DNA from: Cristatella mucedo
Taxonomy: Eukaryota; Bryozoa; Phylactolaemata; Cristatellidae
Direction of reading: 5' to 3'
Length of the DNA: 64,000 nt
Assembly: GCA_009760855.2 (NCBI GenBank)
Contig: WPIO01000087.1
Location: 827,001-891,000 of the forward strand
Of this stretch, positions 22,670 to 35,345 are shown in pieces. Under the pieces are notes generated by a model. The model was not told the DNA's origin and did no database searches. It saw nothing but the letters and a program-made list of their open reading frames with translations. The number at the start of each line of letters is the position of its first letter. Within the stretch, counting starts at the first letter, position 1. The translations under genes were made by a program, and so were the position numbers.

Positions 22670-25600
22670 AGTGAGTAGCATGTAAGTAGAAGCTCAGGAC
22701 CACTGAAAAGGAGAGCCATAATTGGCAGTAGGAGAGTAGTCGTCGTTGTCTAAGAATTTTAGAAGCGAGTTCCTCAGTCTAGGACCTGCTGAGCTAAAGC
22801 TTCTCTCGCCCACGGTCTTTAAGCTGAGGAATGAAACAGCTAATTTATTGTCCACACAGGACCTGAGGGCGCGAACGGGCTGAAACTGATGCAGCAGTTC
22901 AGCTAGGTACGAAGGAGCCAAGCCATGACGGGCCTTGTGGTCCAGCATTAGAACCTTGCTTTGAATCCGTTGTTCAACTGGCATCCTTCCTAGCTCTTAT
23001 AGCGAAGGAAACACGTGCTCAAACTTCTGGGACTAGAAAACTAGCCTTGCACCAATATTCCTAGTCAGCTGCAGAGGCCTAATCGCTTTTTTTGGTAGCC
23101 AAGCCGATAGGGAATTGCAATAATCAAGCCGAGACAGAACAAATGAGCTAGTTCAATTTTTTGCAAGCCACTGTCGAAGACAGCTCCTAATCTTGGATTG
23201 GGATCGGATATGACGGCTAGCTGCAGAAGCAGTCTTCTGAATGAAGCTTTTTTTAAATTAATGCAGTTCTCGAAATCGACACTCAAATTTCGAGCAAGTG
23301 GTGATGGTCACACAACAGTCCACCTATTAGAAGATCAAAGCACTTTAATAAAGCCCCAAGCTTAGGGTGTCCTATGAGCAGTAGTTCGGTTTTGTCGTTA
23401 TTTAGTTTTAGGAAGTCTTCTGACATCGATGATTGAATATCGGCAAATCAAGCATTCAGTTTGTCAGTTGCTGCAGCATATTCCGACGGTTTGAATGACA
23501 AATACAATTGAGTATCGCCAGCATAAAAGTGATATCCTATTCCATGAAGCCAAATCACTTTTCTCTGAGGTTGATTATAAATAGAGAACAGTAAGGGACC
23601 GAATAGAGACCCTTGAGGGACTCCACAGGTGATCTTTCTCGTGTGTGAGACCTGACCTGGATTGAACACTATCAGACAAGTGAGATTTAACCGACGCCAG
23701 TGATCCGTCTGCCAGACCGATCGTTGTATTAGGGCTTGTTTAGATAAGGATACCACGTCCAAGTTGGTCCATGCATTCGTGACATCCCGTCTCGACTTCT
23801 GCAACTCACTGCTTACTGGCCTACCAGCATGTGCGATCAGGCGATTGCAGCTGGTGCAAAACTCTGCAGCTAGGCTTGTCTGTCGTGAGCTTAGCAGTTG
23901 CCACATTACTCCACTTCTCGCCGACCTGCACTGGCTACCAGTCAAGCAACGGATTGACTTTAAGGTTTTGTCGCTCACTTTTAGGTCTCTTCATTCTATG
24001 GCTTCAGCCTATCTTTCAGATATACTACCCCATCAGGCCAAGCATCGTACCACCCGCTTTTCGGAATCCAACAGTCTGGAAATACCTCGCACAAACCTTA
24101 AATCCTTTGGAGACCGTGCATCTAGCTCGTATGCTCCCAAATCCTGGAACTCCCTCCCGACCTGCGTCAGAACATCCCATGACCTGACCACATTTAAAAG
24201 AAACTTAAAAACAACTATTTAGGACAGCATTTAGTGGGTCCCTGTGATTCGTCCTTGATTTGCTTATGTGTGCTGACACTGTGCATGCTGCCACTAACCA
24301 CATTTGCATGCTGACCATGTGCATGTCACCCCTAACCATATTATTCATTTTGTTTTTCAAGCATGATTTTACGTACTATTCTATTGAATATCACTTTGCA
24401 GCAAATGTAAAGCGCCTAGAAAGAAATTAAGTTCTCTGAGGGCGCTTTATAAACTGCAATATTATTATTATTATATTCTCAATCGTTAAAGGAAAACAAC
24501 GTGATCAACGGTTTCATATTCAGCAGATAGATCTAGCAGAGCTAGTGCAGTGACATTCCCGTCGTCATTGCCACGTAGAATGTCATTGTTAACACGGAGG
24601 AGAGCAGTTTCAGAGGAGTGCTGCCCCTTGAACCACGATTGAAATGTGTCTGACATGTCATTCTTTTCAATATGTGTAAGCAGCTGCTTAGCAATAATTT
24701 TTTCAAGAATCTTTGACAAGAATGGATGAAGGAAAACAGGGCATTAGTTTGTGTGGACCTTTGTGTCTAATCCAGGGTTTTTAGGAATGGGTCAAACGAT
24801 TGCCAATTTGAATTACTTGGGGACGACCCCTTTTCCTAGAGAATAATTAAAAATCTTGGTTATGGCAGGGCTACGTTGGTCTGCTAGTGAAGACCACCGA
24901 TATGAAGGTATAGGGTATTCAGTAGACTAGCTCTTTTTGCTTGACCTTGTTAAGTTAGCCACATCCCATGCAGATACCTCGGAGAACCTTGTAAGGAAGG
25001 TCACAGTTTGTGGACCGGTTATTGCTTTATTCTGAGCAGGCTTAATAGAGTTACGAATGTGCAAAATTTTTGCAGTAAAGAAGGCTGAAACAATTTCAGC
25101 TGAGTCCTTATTATCTGGGGAGTCAGACCTCTCAGTATTGGCCAGTAAATGGTTTACTGTCTTATAAATTGGTTTAGGGTCCGACTGGTAGGAGTTCAGC
25201 TTTCGGATGAAATAAGAAGCCCGGGCCTTTTTAAGCTTTCGGGTGTAAGCTCGAAGGAAGTCTTTGACATTATTTAGATCTTCATCAGACCCAGATTTCT
25301 TGTGCTTAACCCGGCGCATCTTTAGGAGTTTTTTGTAAATTTAAAGGCATCTCCACAACTTTGTCCAAGGATAGAATGAACTTTAGCATGCTTGTCAAGA
25401 GCACTCCTGAGTGTCATGTTCAGTGCATCAGTGAAGGCATCGAGACTGCCGGTCGAGTCTGAATGCAGATCAAGAAGACCTGCACCACAAAAAATTAAAA
25501 AACTTGTCTACGTCAATGCTTTGTAAGTTACGTCGTTTAGCAAGTTCGACGGTACCCTGTACGTATGAGGGAGCAGGAACACTAAACGAGATCGTACAAT

Positions 25601-26400
25601 AACCCGAGAGGGTCGATGGGCACACCATAAGGTCAGTGGGGAGGACATCCTTGGTGATCACGAGATCAAGAATATGGCCACTGACGTGGGTGCTATGGTT
25701 AACGTGTTGGACCAAACCAAAATTCCCCAGACCTTCAAGAAATGAGCCGACCTGGCTGTAACTAGGGTTGTCAACGTGAATATTGAAGTCTCCTACAATC
25801 AGTAATGGCCTGTTACACAAATATTTTAGCAAGGAACTCTGAAAACTCCTCTATAACCAAGTTTAGACAGCCAGAAGGAGGCCGGTAAACCACAACAGTG
25901 AGAATCATTGTATTTGATGAAGACCAAACTGCAACCGATTTTAACGATGGCCCATGCGAGAAACTGCACATCTTATAGCCAAAGGATTCGAGAACTGCAA
26001 TTACAACCCACCACCAACCTTGATAGAACGCATGGACTGATAGAATAAGAACCCGGGTGGAGTGGTCTCAGAAATACTGCTACTTGAAGAAGACGTCATC
26101 CAGGTTTCGGTAAGCCGAAGTGCATCTAGCTTCTCCTGTACCACTTGATAGCGAATAAGTAACCCCTCGGTTTTTAGCGAGCTGACATCTAGCAGGCTGA
26201 ATTTAATAAGCTGTCCAACAACTGGGCTTCGGCGATGAAGTGGCTTGTCTTAACGTCGGCGTGAATCCGGCCCGGCGGACCAGGGCTCTTCTAATTTGTG
26301 TTGGACCTTGTAACGGCTGCCGGTCGACGTTTAACATTATGCTGGGCTGCAGTGGGCTATTCAAGAAAGAATAATCAGTAAGATACATGTTTTGCAAGCC
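22670..26400 (-). pseudogene. LINE family B, near full-length, split by a LINE A
   Basis: Read on the minus strand from 26,400: possible linker (26,397-26,203), endonuclease start SLLDVSSLKTEGLLIRY near 26,190, LLIVGDFNIHVD and HVSGHILDLVIT (25,832-25,620), inter-domain linker (25,319-24,927), RT start MSKILEKIIAKQLL to LLDLSAEYETVDHV (24,719-24,486), interruption by LINE A at 23,731-24,473, then CGVPQGSLFGPLLFSIY and YHFYAGDTQLYLSF (about 23,640-23,480) and the C-terminus GLAPSYLAELLHQFQPVRAL..SFSSAGPRL (22,984-22,694). The RT catalytic YADD reads YAGD, and stops and shifts are numerous, so it is inactive. Its own 3' end is replaced by a family A tail. Confidence 0.85.
23731..24473 (+). mobile_element. 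LINE family A insertion in LINE B (TSD TATT)
   Basis: 5'-truncated family A copy starting AGGGCTTGTTTAGATAAGG. It encodes the RT C-terminal segment VTSRLDFCNSLLTGLP, AARLVCRELSS and LLADLHWLPVKQRIDFKVL (152 codons open from 23,764). The 3' UTR, GTAAAGCGCCTAGAAAGA hairpin and (ATT)n follow. Flanks TATT at 23,727-23,730 and 24,474-24,477 form a 4-bp target-site duplication. Removing the insert restores family B continuity (compare the uninterrupted GCCAGATCGATGGCTGTTC at 35,277). One of the better preserved family A tails. Confidence 0.88.
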
Positions 26401-27574
26401 ACCATAGAAGACGTGTCAAATTCTTACATAGAGACCAACGAGAGCTTGAAAGCATTAGGAGTGTGAAACACGTGCGATAATTCAGCTAGTGAATTTCAGA
26501 ACCTTGAACATAGATACAACAAATAGAACATTGATATTCGGCATAATGTGGCACCTGGGCAAGCCAGTGGGAGGTGGAGTAACGTGGCAACTGCTTGCAT
26601 CCTGCTGAAAAAACATTTCTGCACATTTTCCCACCGACACTAAGCACTTTGTAGGATATGTTCACTGACATGAGAATATAGAGTTATATTAGTAGAGACT
26701 CTGCCTCAATAATTCGTTAACCAACTGGACTATGTATCCATGCCTAGACAGGCGTACTGTTTGCAAACGTTAGAAAGCTTAAAGCGATCTCTTTGCTATA
26801 TTATTTAATGTGGTTTTATACTGCAATTTTGCACTAAACTGAGCAATAACCACATCGGTATAATGAAAAATATAAATTGGGATAGTAAGGTGACAAAGCA
26901 TATATTCTTGGGCCTCCTAAATTTCAGAGGCTCTTCTAACGACTGCAATTTGCCGACATCAATACTCTAAAACCCTCTTCTGATATATGATCTAAATCGA
27001 TCCAGTCTTGAGACAGTGATTTCTATATGACATGTCGGGCGCATTGAAAGGGATTTGCAATGAATTGCATTAATTTAATGGAGGATCTAGTCAAATCACT
27101 CAGTAGAGAAATTCAAGCTAAATCTGCATTTCTACGGTCTTTTTATACCTGCTAGTGCCGATCTGCTGTGTGATTCGCTCTGTAGCCTGAAAAAACTTTA
27201 CTAGATTAGCTAACTAGATAGGTTTGAAAGTTGTATTTAAAAGTTTGCTGGCTTGCAGCGAACATTTAAACTGTATCTTTGATTGGAACGACAAAATGGA
27301 GAACACGAGGAAGTGGCTTAGGCTTTCTTGGACAGCATCACATGGGTTAAATATTGAACACAACAAACGTTTAAATATCACAAGGAAAAATACTCAAGGC
27401 TAAGTGAGTATCGAGTATGCTTTTCCTGAAGGAAGGAGCAAATTGATGCGTTCGAGTGATCAAAGGTGGTTGGAGAATCGAATTCTTCTTTGAATATGGA
27501 GGTGAAGCTCCAGATTAAGGTCACGGCCAAGGTCAAGGACACGGTCATTTGCTGCAGTTGCTTGAAGTTGGAAA
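26401..27574. other. No recognisable feature
   Basis: AT-rich DNA upstream of the LINE B. A short imperfect repeat of AAGGTCACGG / AAGGTCAAGG lies near 27,520. Nothing else supported. Confidence 0.35.
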
Positions 27575-27579
27575 TGAGA

Positions 27580-27875
27580 CGTGGAAATCACTCCCGGCTT
27601 GCGTCAGAACATCCCCTGACTTGACCACATTTAAAACGAGCTTAAAAAACGCACCTATTTATCAGAGCATTTATTGGGTCCCCGTGATTTGTCCTTGATG
27701 TGCTTATGAATGCAGACACTGGTGCATGCTGACACTCACTACAGTTGCACCCTGACCCAGTGCATGTTACCCCTAACCACGTTATTTATGCTATTAATCA
27801 AGCATGATACCACTCATCATTCCATTGTGTTTCCTTTGTTGCCAATTTAAAGAAATTGAGTTATTAAAGAATTGA
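27580..27875 (+). mobile_element. LINE family A 3'-end fragment
   Basis: Starts at CACTCCCGGCTTGCGTCAGAA, runs through GACTTGACCACATTTAAAA, GGGTCCCCGTGATTTGTCC and ACCCCTAACCACGTTATT, and ends in a damaged hairpin. Severely 5'-truncated and moderately diverged. Confidence 0.8.
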
Positions 27876-28203
27876 GAATAAAAAACAGCCAATTCAGCAT
27901 CAGCAGTAGCGATTAGAAGCTAGCTAAAAATTAATGAGGGGAACAGAGTGAAATTATTTAAGTTGGCTGACTTTAATTGAAACCTGAAGGCTCAAGCTTT
28001 AAATGTTCGCACTCTCAGGAAAGCTAAACTTAAGAGTCTCATTCAATCACAGCCGTATTTTAAGCGAACCTATTGAAGTCATTGCATCTCTTTATATTAT
28101 TCAGTGAGATAGTCTGATTTTGCGTGCACAACGAAGATAATAGTAAATTTGGATGATTGTTGTAATCGGCTAGTAATAATATTAGGATTCTTATGAAATA
28201 AAT

Positions 28204-28345
28204 ATAATTCATTTATGTAGCTACCCAAGAGAACTCAATCTCTATTCAGGTGCTTCACATCAGCCTTGGGGCTCGAGCCCACGACCTCAGTCAGACCTTG
28301 GCCGGGACAAGCACCTTAACTGCTAGACCAAAATGCAGTTATGCA
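28204..28345 (-). mobile_element. SINE 1, minus strand
   Basis: Minus-strand order: CTAGCAGTTAAGGTGCTTG (A-box area), GTGGGCTCGAGCCCC (B box), TGAAGCACCTGAATAGAGATT and GAGTTCTCTTGGG with an AT-rich tail. Same structure as the 8.2-kb copy. Confidence 0.75.
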
Positions 28346-29200
28346 CAGCAAGATGAACGTTTAGTAAACATATAAATAGCATCATAAATGAATAGATAAT
28401 AGCACTTGTAATCGCTCTTCCACGACTGCCGAAGTCCATACTGGTCCTTAGCCGATCAGCCAATCCCAGGGAGCTGTCGATATATTCATCTAGTTACATA
28501 CCCGGTGTGTGGGCTACGCTTGATGTCCTGAGTCGGTTGTAAGTTGTAAATGCATGTGAAATACGACGTCCTATAGGTTTTGACAGTATTTAGGCACTTA
28601 ACGAGATCTATGCAGAAGGCAAATATGCCGATTTGCCCTACTTTAGAAAAACCGCCACCTGCAATCTATGAGTCCTATTGCAAAACTCGTATATGGGCAT
28701 TATACCTATCTAACTGGATGTTTTAAATAACGAAGGAAAACTACCAATTGATGGGAACAGCTAGAAGCTGCTTGCCTAAATCGTTGGATCAATCGCAAAA
28801 TCGGTACAGCTGACTGAAATCGCATTATTTTCATTTCAAGATTGTCACCAACAATTTTTTAATTGCACTTCTCATTTAAAAGAAGCCTCAGGAAGATTTT
28901 TTTAGAGAAAGCAACAAACTACAGTATAAAGTGAACTGATATAATTGTAAACTATTGAAGGTAGCTCAATGTAAGATTTGTAGTGAATTCGAGTCGCATA
29001 CATACATTTCAATTGCAATTAGTTTTTATTAAGTGTTATTTAGATTGGATATGGATATGATGAGTTTATTGGTATTTCTATTACCGTCTGACGTTAACGG
29101 AATTAAATTCAGGTGCAACACACGAATGAAGTAGTATAACTTTTGGATACATGTATTTGCCATCAAATTAATTGTTATCCCTTTTTGCTAATGGAAATTA
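28346..29200. other. No recognisable feature
   Basis: AT-rich DNA with no supported gene or repeat. Confidence 0.35.
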
Positions 29201-29201
29201 A

Positions 29202-29264
<63 letters not shown>
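29202..29264. repeat. (AT)n-(TG)n microsatellite
   Basis: A short (AT)6 run passes into about 26 uninterrupted TG units. The perfect array suggests it is polymorphic and young. Confidence 0.97.
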
Positions 29265-29266
<2 letters not shown>

Positions 29267-29688
29267 TGAGTGCGTCAGAGAGGAATAAAACATATCTTTG
29301 CATTTAATTCAAAAAAGTAATTGCAAATCTGACTCTGGTGCAAGTTTAAATAAATATTGGTATTAAAGACTTTTCAGAGTCAAGAAAAATTCTAGGGATG
29401 CTGAGCTTATTTATTCAACTCCGAAAGAATACGCTGGCGTCATGCAGAACTCTCAGGTCTAGCCTTTAAACCCTGAGGTGAGCCTAGGGTACTTGAGTAC
29501 AGATAGCAGTAGCTAAATGCCACTTTATTCGAATTGGACTTTAAACTTAGTAAAATTAAGGAAACTAAAATTAATCTTGGTGTTACTCTCATTGCTCTAG
29601 CCCTTGTTCACCAAGATTTCAGCGATGGAGAAAGTGCAACGAGAAACCACAAGGAAAGAAGAAGGAAAAAAGTAAAACAGTTGCGAGA

Positions 29689-29920
29689 TATAAATGTAAT
29701 TCTGGTTTCTGCGTGAATATACGGTAGCTTTTTCCACGCTTTAGTGCTTCGGCCTCTGTTTCTATGAACGATGGCAGCTGGATGGAGCCAGGGTAGTCGG
29801 CCGATGTAAATGTATTTCTAGTTTCTGTGTGAATATACGGAAGCTTTTTCCACGCTTTGGTGCTTCGGCCTCGGTGTCTATGAACGACGGCAGCTGGATG
29901 GAGCCAGGGTATTCGGCTAA
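29689..29920. repeat. 116-bp tandem duplication
   Basis: Two adjacent units (29,689-29,804 and 29,805-29,920) share GTGAATATACGG, AGCTTTTTCCACGCTTT, GTGCTTCGGCCTC and GGCAGCTGGATGGAGCCAGGG, differing at roughly 13 positions. On the minus strand an open frame (29,619-30,068, 149 codons) spans both. Because 116 is not a multiple of three, the two units are read in different frames within it, which argues against a protein repeat. No known family recognised. Confidence 0.8.
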
Positions 29921-30440
29921 ATGTTTGGAACTGCACGTAGGCAAGGGGCGTGATCATTGTGTTGCACTTAAGTCGGTCGAAGTGAATCTGGAGATCCAAA
30001 CAACAACAGGAGACCGAAAACCTTCGGGGAGTAGAGGCTGGCCATTGACGGAATTCGTGCAACGACACTAAAAAAGTAAAATCTTAACGTGCAAACAATA
30101 ACAGTCAAATCTCGAAATGCAAGGCTCCTAGGCTTTGCTTTGCTTAAATGCTAAAGCCATGAAAGGGAACTAGGGCAATATCTAACGTGTTCTCATTATA
30201 TTGCCTGCTCAGTGGTCTCAAGCCTATCAGAGATGACTCGCACTTGCATTTATTTGTTCTGGCTATTCCAGCTGTAGGACAAAATATCAATGTCAAGGTT
30301 GAACGCATTTTCGCTTTTTTACCCCTTCGTCATCTAGAGTCTTTATGGGACCTAGGTTGAAAATTTCTCGAACCACAACTCAATTACTATAATCACAATA
30401 TAGTTATCAGCATTCATGGGCTTTATTGGCTCTTATCAAT
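29921..30440. other. No recognisable feature
   Basis: Unassigned sequence between the tandem duplication and a LINE A copy. Confidence 0.35.
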
Positions 30441-30444
30441 GATT

Positions 30445-31230
30445 CAAATTTACTACTTCAGTTACATAATATTGCTAAGATTGGGCTTGCTTCATACGGA
30501 TACCACGTCTAAGTTGATCCATGCACTTGTGACACCTCATCTTGACTTCTGTAACTCACTGTTTGCTGGTCTACCGGCCTGTGCTACTATCTGACGACTG
30601 CAGCTGGTGCAAAAGTTTGTGTCTAGGCTTGTCTGTCGCAGGCTCCTCAGTTGCCGAATCACACCACTTCTCACCGACATGCACTAGCTACCACTCAAAA
30701 AAAGCATTGAATTCTAGGTCTCGTCATTCACTTTCAGGTCACTCCATTCTTTTGATCCAGCCTACCCATCAGATCTACTCCCCACAAGGCTAAGCATTGG
30801 GCTACTCGCTTTTAGGAATCTAACTATTTATCCATATGTCGTACAAATCTCAAATTCTTTTGAGACCATGCGTTTAGTTCCTATTCTCCCAAAGCCTGGA
30901 ACTCACTCTGGACTCACAACACGACGTCTCAGGACTTGACCATATTTAATAAGAAACTGAAAACGCATTTATTTATGTGAGCATTAATTGGGTCCCTGTG
31001 ATTTTTTCTTTATGTGCTTATGCCTGGTCAGACTGTGCATGCTGCTACTAATCAAATCAACATGCCGACCCTGTTTATGTCATCTCCAGCCGTGCTATTC
31101 CGGTGTTTTTTGAGCACGATGCTACTAACCATTCAATCATGCTTCCTGTGCAGCAAACTTAAAGTGCCTAAGATGAAATTAAGTTCTCCGAGGGCACTAT
31201 ATCAAACGCATGATTAATATTAATATCAAT
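30445..31230 (+). mobile_element. LINE family A 3' portion
   Basis: Begins in the RT C-terminal coding area (ACATAATATTGCTAAGATTGG, then GGATACCACGTCTAAGTTG). It continues through CTTGACTTCTGTAACTCACTG, CACCACTTCTCACCGAC and GGGTCCCTGTGATTTTT, and ends AAAGTGCCTAAGATGAAATTAAG with a GGGCAC closing arm. Many small indels, so older than the 23.7-kb copy. Confidence 0.85.
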
Positions 31231-31486
31231 TAAATTCTTATTTGCTAATGCAAAAATTAAGAGTGATGGGCAGTTACTTTGGAGTGCTTGCCACGTTAAT
31301 TAGCTTTAAAAAAATTGTCGTAAGAATGAGCCTGCACATCTTTTTATGCTTTGCATTAGGCTTGAAGGGTAAGGAATTCGAATTTACAGGCTCGGTTCTC
31401 TGTATGCTTTAGAAACTGGCAAGCCACTGGTGTCATTCGTGACAGGACTAATATTTCATATATTTAAGAAAGAAATGTCATGCTAA

Positions 31487-32065
31487 AATGTTCTGTCCTA
31501 CCAGTAGGTGTACAACTCTTCAGGTAGGCTCATCTGTCATGAGCGGCCCGATTGCCACATCGCACCACTTTTTGCCGATTTGCTCTGGCACACACTCAAA
31601 CAGTGCATCGACTACAAGGCTCTGTCAATTACTTCTAGGTCAATTAAATTTGTGGGTCCAGCATAACAGTCAGAACTACTACCCCAACAGGCTAAGAATC
31701 TTACAACCTGCTATTCTGACTCAAATGGCATAGCAAATCCTTGCACTCACCTCTAAACCATTTCAGACCATGCCATTATTTACTGTACCCTCAAAGCCCG
31801 GAAGTCACCGCCGACGCACTTAAAAACGTCCGCCAACATCACGATATTTGAACGAAGCTTAAAACGTAAGATTTTAATGACAGATGTTTGTGGGTCCTTG
31901 TGACTCGTCCTTTGTGTGCATGTACCTGCTTACACTCTACCTGATGCTTGAGAATGCTACCACCTAATATTTTGCTTTATGTGCAGCATCTCTAAAGTAC
32001 CTAGAGAGAGAGAGAGATTCAGCTCTCTAAGGGTGCAAACATAAACGTATTATTACTCTTAATCC
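31487..32065 (+). mobile_element. LINE family A 3' portion, old copy
   Basis: Matches family A from the region encoding the AARLVC.. block (GTGTACAACTCTTCAGGTAGGC, ATCGCACCACTTTTTGCCGA) to the tail AAAGTACCTAGAGAGAGAGAGAGATTC..GGGTGC and TATTATTA. An expanded AG run lies in the hairpin loop. Strongly diverged. Confidence 0.75.
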
Positions 32066-32589
32066 ATTGACGTGTTTGCATGTCAATCTGCATTGAATAA
32101 TCGCCAGGTTCTGAGGTTGTACAAGCCATCGACCATCGACGTTTCTATTGGTATTTAACTCTCGCCTTATCGTCCTCTCTTATTGTTTCATTGAGATGCA
32201 GTCCATTCAGCTAAGCTTCCTTTACAGCCACTAAAGGCGAACTACTGTTCAGACGATATTTCCTAACAATCCTTGGTTAACAATCACTTCTGAATTTAGT
32301 TAAAGTGAGGAACAAGTGAATTAGTATCTAGAACCGCAGTAAACTATCTGGAAAGCCCCAGCAAGAGCACGAGTTCCCTTTGTCCCATTAAAGCCGGATG
32401 TGCTCATGATCAGCTGGCGGCAGATGCATCACGTCCAGGCACCAACGGCGATAGCAGGAACTATATTGCACAATAGTTGATTCGGTGCATGCCCTCATTT
32501 CTCTACGGCGACTCGGAGGTCACTGAGTTGGGCCAATTTCAGCAACACAATGCCCTCTAGATGTCGCTCATCTAGTGTACTCCATGAGT
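32066..32589. other. No recognisable feature
   Basis: Unassigned sequence between two LINE copies. Confidence 0.35.
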
Positions 32590-35345
32590 GTAATTAAATG
32601 TATCTCTTCTGTAACTCAATAAAGTCACACAGATGATGTGGATGTTAAACAGGAGAGTTTGCATAGAAAACTCACAGCCTTAGCGGCTTTCGGTACGCAT
32701 TCGGTAGCCAACAGACTTCGTCTCTCGCAACAAAGAGAAAGCTGGAAGCATAGCAGAGTCAGGAGAGCAGTTGAGGTAGTGAGTAGCATGGAAGTAGCAG
32801 CTCAGGACCGATGAAAATGATGAACCATACTCGGCAGTAGGGGAGTAGTTTTCGATGCCTAAGAATTGTGGAAGCGAGTTCCACAATCTAGGACCAGCAC
32901 AGCTAAAGCTTCTGTCGCCAACGGTCTTGTAGAGGAGGAATGGAACAGCCAATTTATTGTCCACACAGAATCTGAGTGTGCGAACAGGCTGAAACTGGTG
33001 CAGCAGTTCAGCTAGGTAATAATAATAATAATGTACTTGATAAAGCGCCCTCAGAGAACTTAATCTCTTTCTAGGCGCTTTACATTTGCTGCAAAGGTAA
33101 ATGGAATTAAATGGTGAGTAAAATCATGCTTAATAGACAAATAAAATGAATAACATGGTTAGGGGTGACATGCACAGGGTCAGCATGCAAATGTGGTTAG
33201 TGGCAGCATGCACAGTGTCAGCACGCATAAGCAGGCGAAGGACGAATCACAGGGACCCACTAAATGCTGTCCCAAATAGGTGTGTTTTTAAGTTCCTTTT
33301 AAATGTGGTCAGGTCAGGGGATGTTCTGACGTAGGTCGGGAGAAGGTTCCAGGCTTTGGGAGCATACGAACTAAATGCACGGTCTCCAAAGGATTTGAGG
33401 TTTGTACGAGGTATTTCTAGACTGTTGGATAAAGAAAAGCCGGTGGTACGATGCTTGGCCTGATGGGGTAGTATGTCTGAGAGATAGGCTGGAGCCAACG
33501 AATGAAGGGAGCTAAAAATGAGTGACAAAACTTTAAAGTCGATCCGTTGCTTGACAGATAGCCAGTGCAGGTCGGCGAGAAGTGGAGTAATGTGGCTACT
33601 GTGACGCTCACAACAGAAAAGCCTAGCTACGGAGTTTTGCACCAGGTGCAATCGCCTGATCGCACATTCTGGAAGGCCAGCTAGCAGTGAGTTGCAGAAG
33701 TCGAGAGGAGACGTCACGAATGCATGGAACAACTTAGACGTGGTATCCTTATCTAAACAAGCCCGAATTTTAGCAATATTATGAAGCTGAAAATAGGCAG
33801 ATTTGACCGTAGAGCTGATACGGTCGTCTAAGGAGAGGTCGCTTTGGAATGTGACACCTAGATTTCGAGCTGATTCGACAGGAGATATGCTGGCAGAGCC
33901 AATTTTGAGCGTCAGCCTTTCCAAAATCTGAATAACACTGGGTTTGTCATAACTAGTAAGTTAGGTGGTCATCGTTTAGTTTCAGAACATTTGCTGCCAT
34001 CCATGTGCGGATGTTATCAATGCATGCAGCAAGTGAGTTTAGAGAATTTGAGGTGCTCGAAGGCTGGAGGGATCAAAGCAAAGGTACAACTGAATGTCAT
34101 CTGCATGGAAGTGAAAGCCTAGATTGTGCCTGGCAATCACATCAGCAAGAGGCAGAGTATAAACCGTAAAAAGAACCGGACCTAGGACGGAGCCCTGAGG
34201 TACTCCATATTTCAGAGGTACTTCAGATGATCTTTGTCCATTCACATCAATTCTCTGGAGTCTCCCACTGAGATTGGACCTGAACCACTGCAGAGCAGTC
34301 CCAGTGATGCCCAGGCGAGATGAGAGATTCTCTAGAAGAAATTTGTGATCGATGGTGTCAAAAGCTGCCGAAAGATCGAGCAAAACAAGCAGAGACACTC
34401 TACCTATGTCTGCATTCGTAAGTAGGTCGTTGTATACCCTAAGCAATGCTGACTCTGTCGAGGTACGAAGAAACTAAGCCGTGGTGGGCCTTGTGGGTCA
34501 GCGTGAGAACTTTGCTGTTTATCCGTTGCTCAACTGGCATCCATCATAGCTCTTTTGGCAAAGGAGACACGTGGTCAAACTTCTGGAACTTGAAAAATAG
34601 CCTTGCTGCCATATTCATTGTCAGCTGCAGTGGCCTAATAACTTACTTTGGTGGCCCAGTCATAGGGAAATTACAATAATCAAGCCAAGGCAGAACTGAG
34701 GAGCAAGTTAAATGTTTTACAAGCCACTGTGGAAGACAGCTTCTAATCTTGGATACGGATCGGACATGATGGCTAGCTGTATAAGCAGTCTTCTGAATGA
34801 AGCTTTTAAATTTGTGGCAGCTGTCGAAAACGAAACCTAAATTTCGAAGGCGTGGTGATGGTCGCACAATAGCATCACCCATTAGAAGAGCAAAGAATTT
34901 TAATCCAGCCACACGCTTAGGGTGTCCTATGAGCAGCAGTTCGGTTTTTTCATCATTTAATTTCTGAAAGTTTTCCGACATCAAGGATCGAATATCGGCA
35001 AGGTAGGCATACAGTTTGTCAATTGCTGCAGTAGATTACGACGGTTTGAATGACAAATACAACTGAACATCGTCAGCATAAAGGTGATATCATATTTCAT
35101 GGGCCTTAATTACTTTTCCGAGAGGTTGTGTACAAACGGAGAACAGCAAGGGACCGAGTACAGACCGTTGAGGAACTCCACAGGTGACTCGTCTCGTGGG
35201 TGAGACCTGACCCCCACACGACACGTATTGAACACGATCAGACAAGTACAATTTAAACCACGCCATTGCTTCGTCTGCCAGATCGATGGCTGTTCTCAAT
35301 CGTTTAATACGATTGATATTTAGAACCAAGGAGTGTATTACAGTG
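32590..35345 (-). pseudogene. LINE family B, split by a LINE A
   Basis: Minus-strand pieces at 32,590-33,017 and 34,461-35,345. From 35,329: RLRTAIDLADEAMAWFKLYL and CGVPQRSVLGPLLFSV (35,329-35,090), FQKLNDEKTELLLIGHPKR (34,984), RNLGFVFDSCHKFKSFI and IRSCLPQWLVKHLT (about 34,860-34,680). After the insert come NKLAVPFLLYKTVGDRSFSCAGPRLW (32,964) and the 3' UTR ending AGAGATACATTTAATTA. The catalytic RT block is damaged. The 5' part, with endonuclease and early RT, is missing. Confidence 0.85.
33018..34460 (-). mobile_element. LINE family A insertion in LINE B (TSD AGGT)
   Basis: 1,443-bp 5'-truncated family A on the minus strand with the tail (AAT)n at 33,018. Reading frames: RT from MLRVYNDLLTNADIGRVSLLV, LLDLSAAFDTIDHK, KYGVPQGSVLGPVLF and FHFHADDIQLY (34,446-34,039), then a 225-codon open C-terminal segment MERLTLKIGSASISPVE (33,924-33,247). 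The catalytic Tyr of YADD is His. AGGT flanks at 33,014-33,017 and 34,461-34,464 are the target-site duplication. The empty site is seen in family B at 22,896-22,906 (AGCTAGGTACG). Confidence 0.93.
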
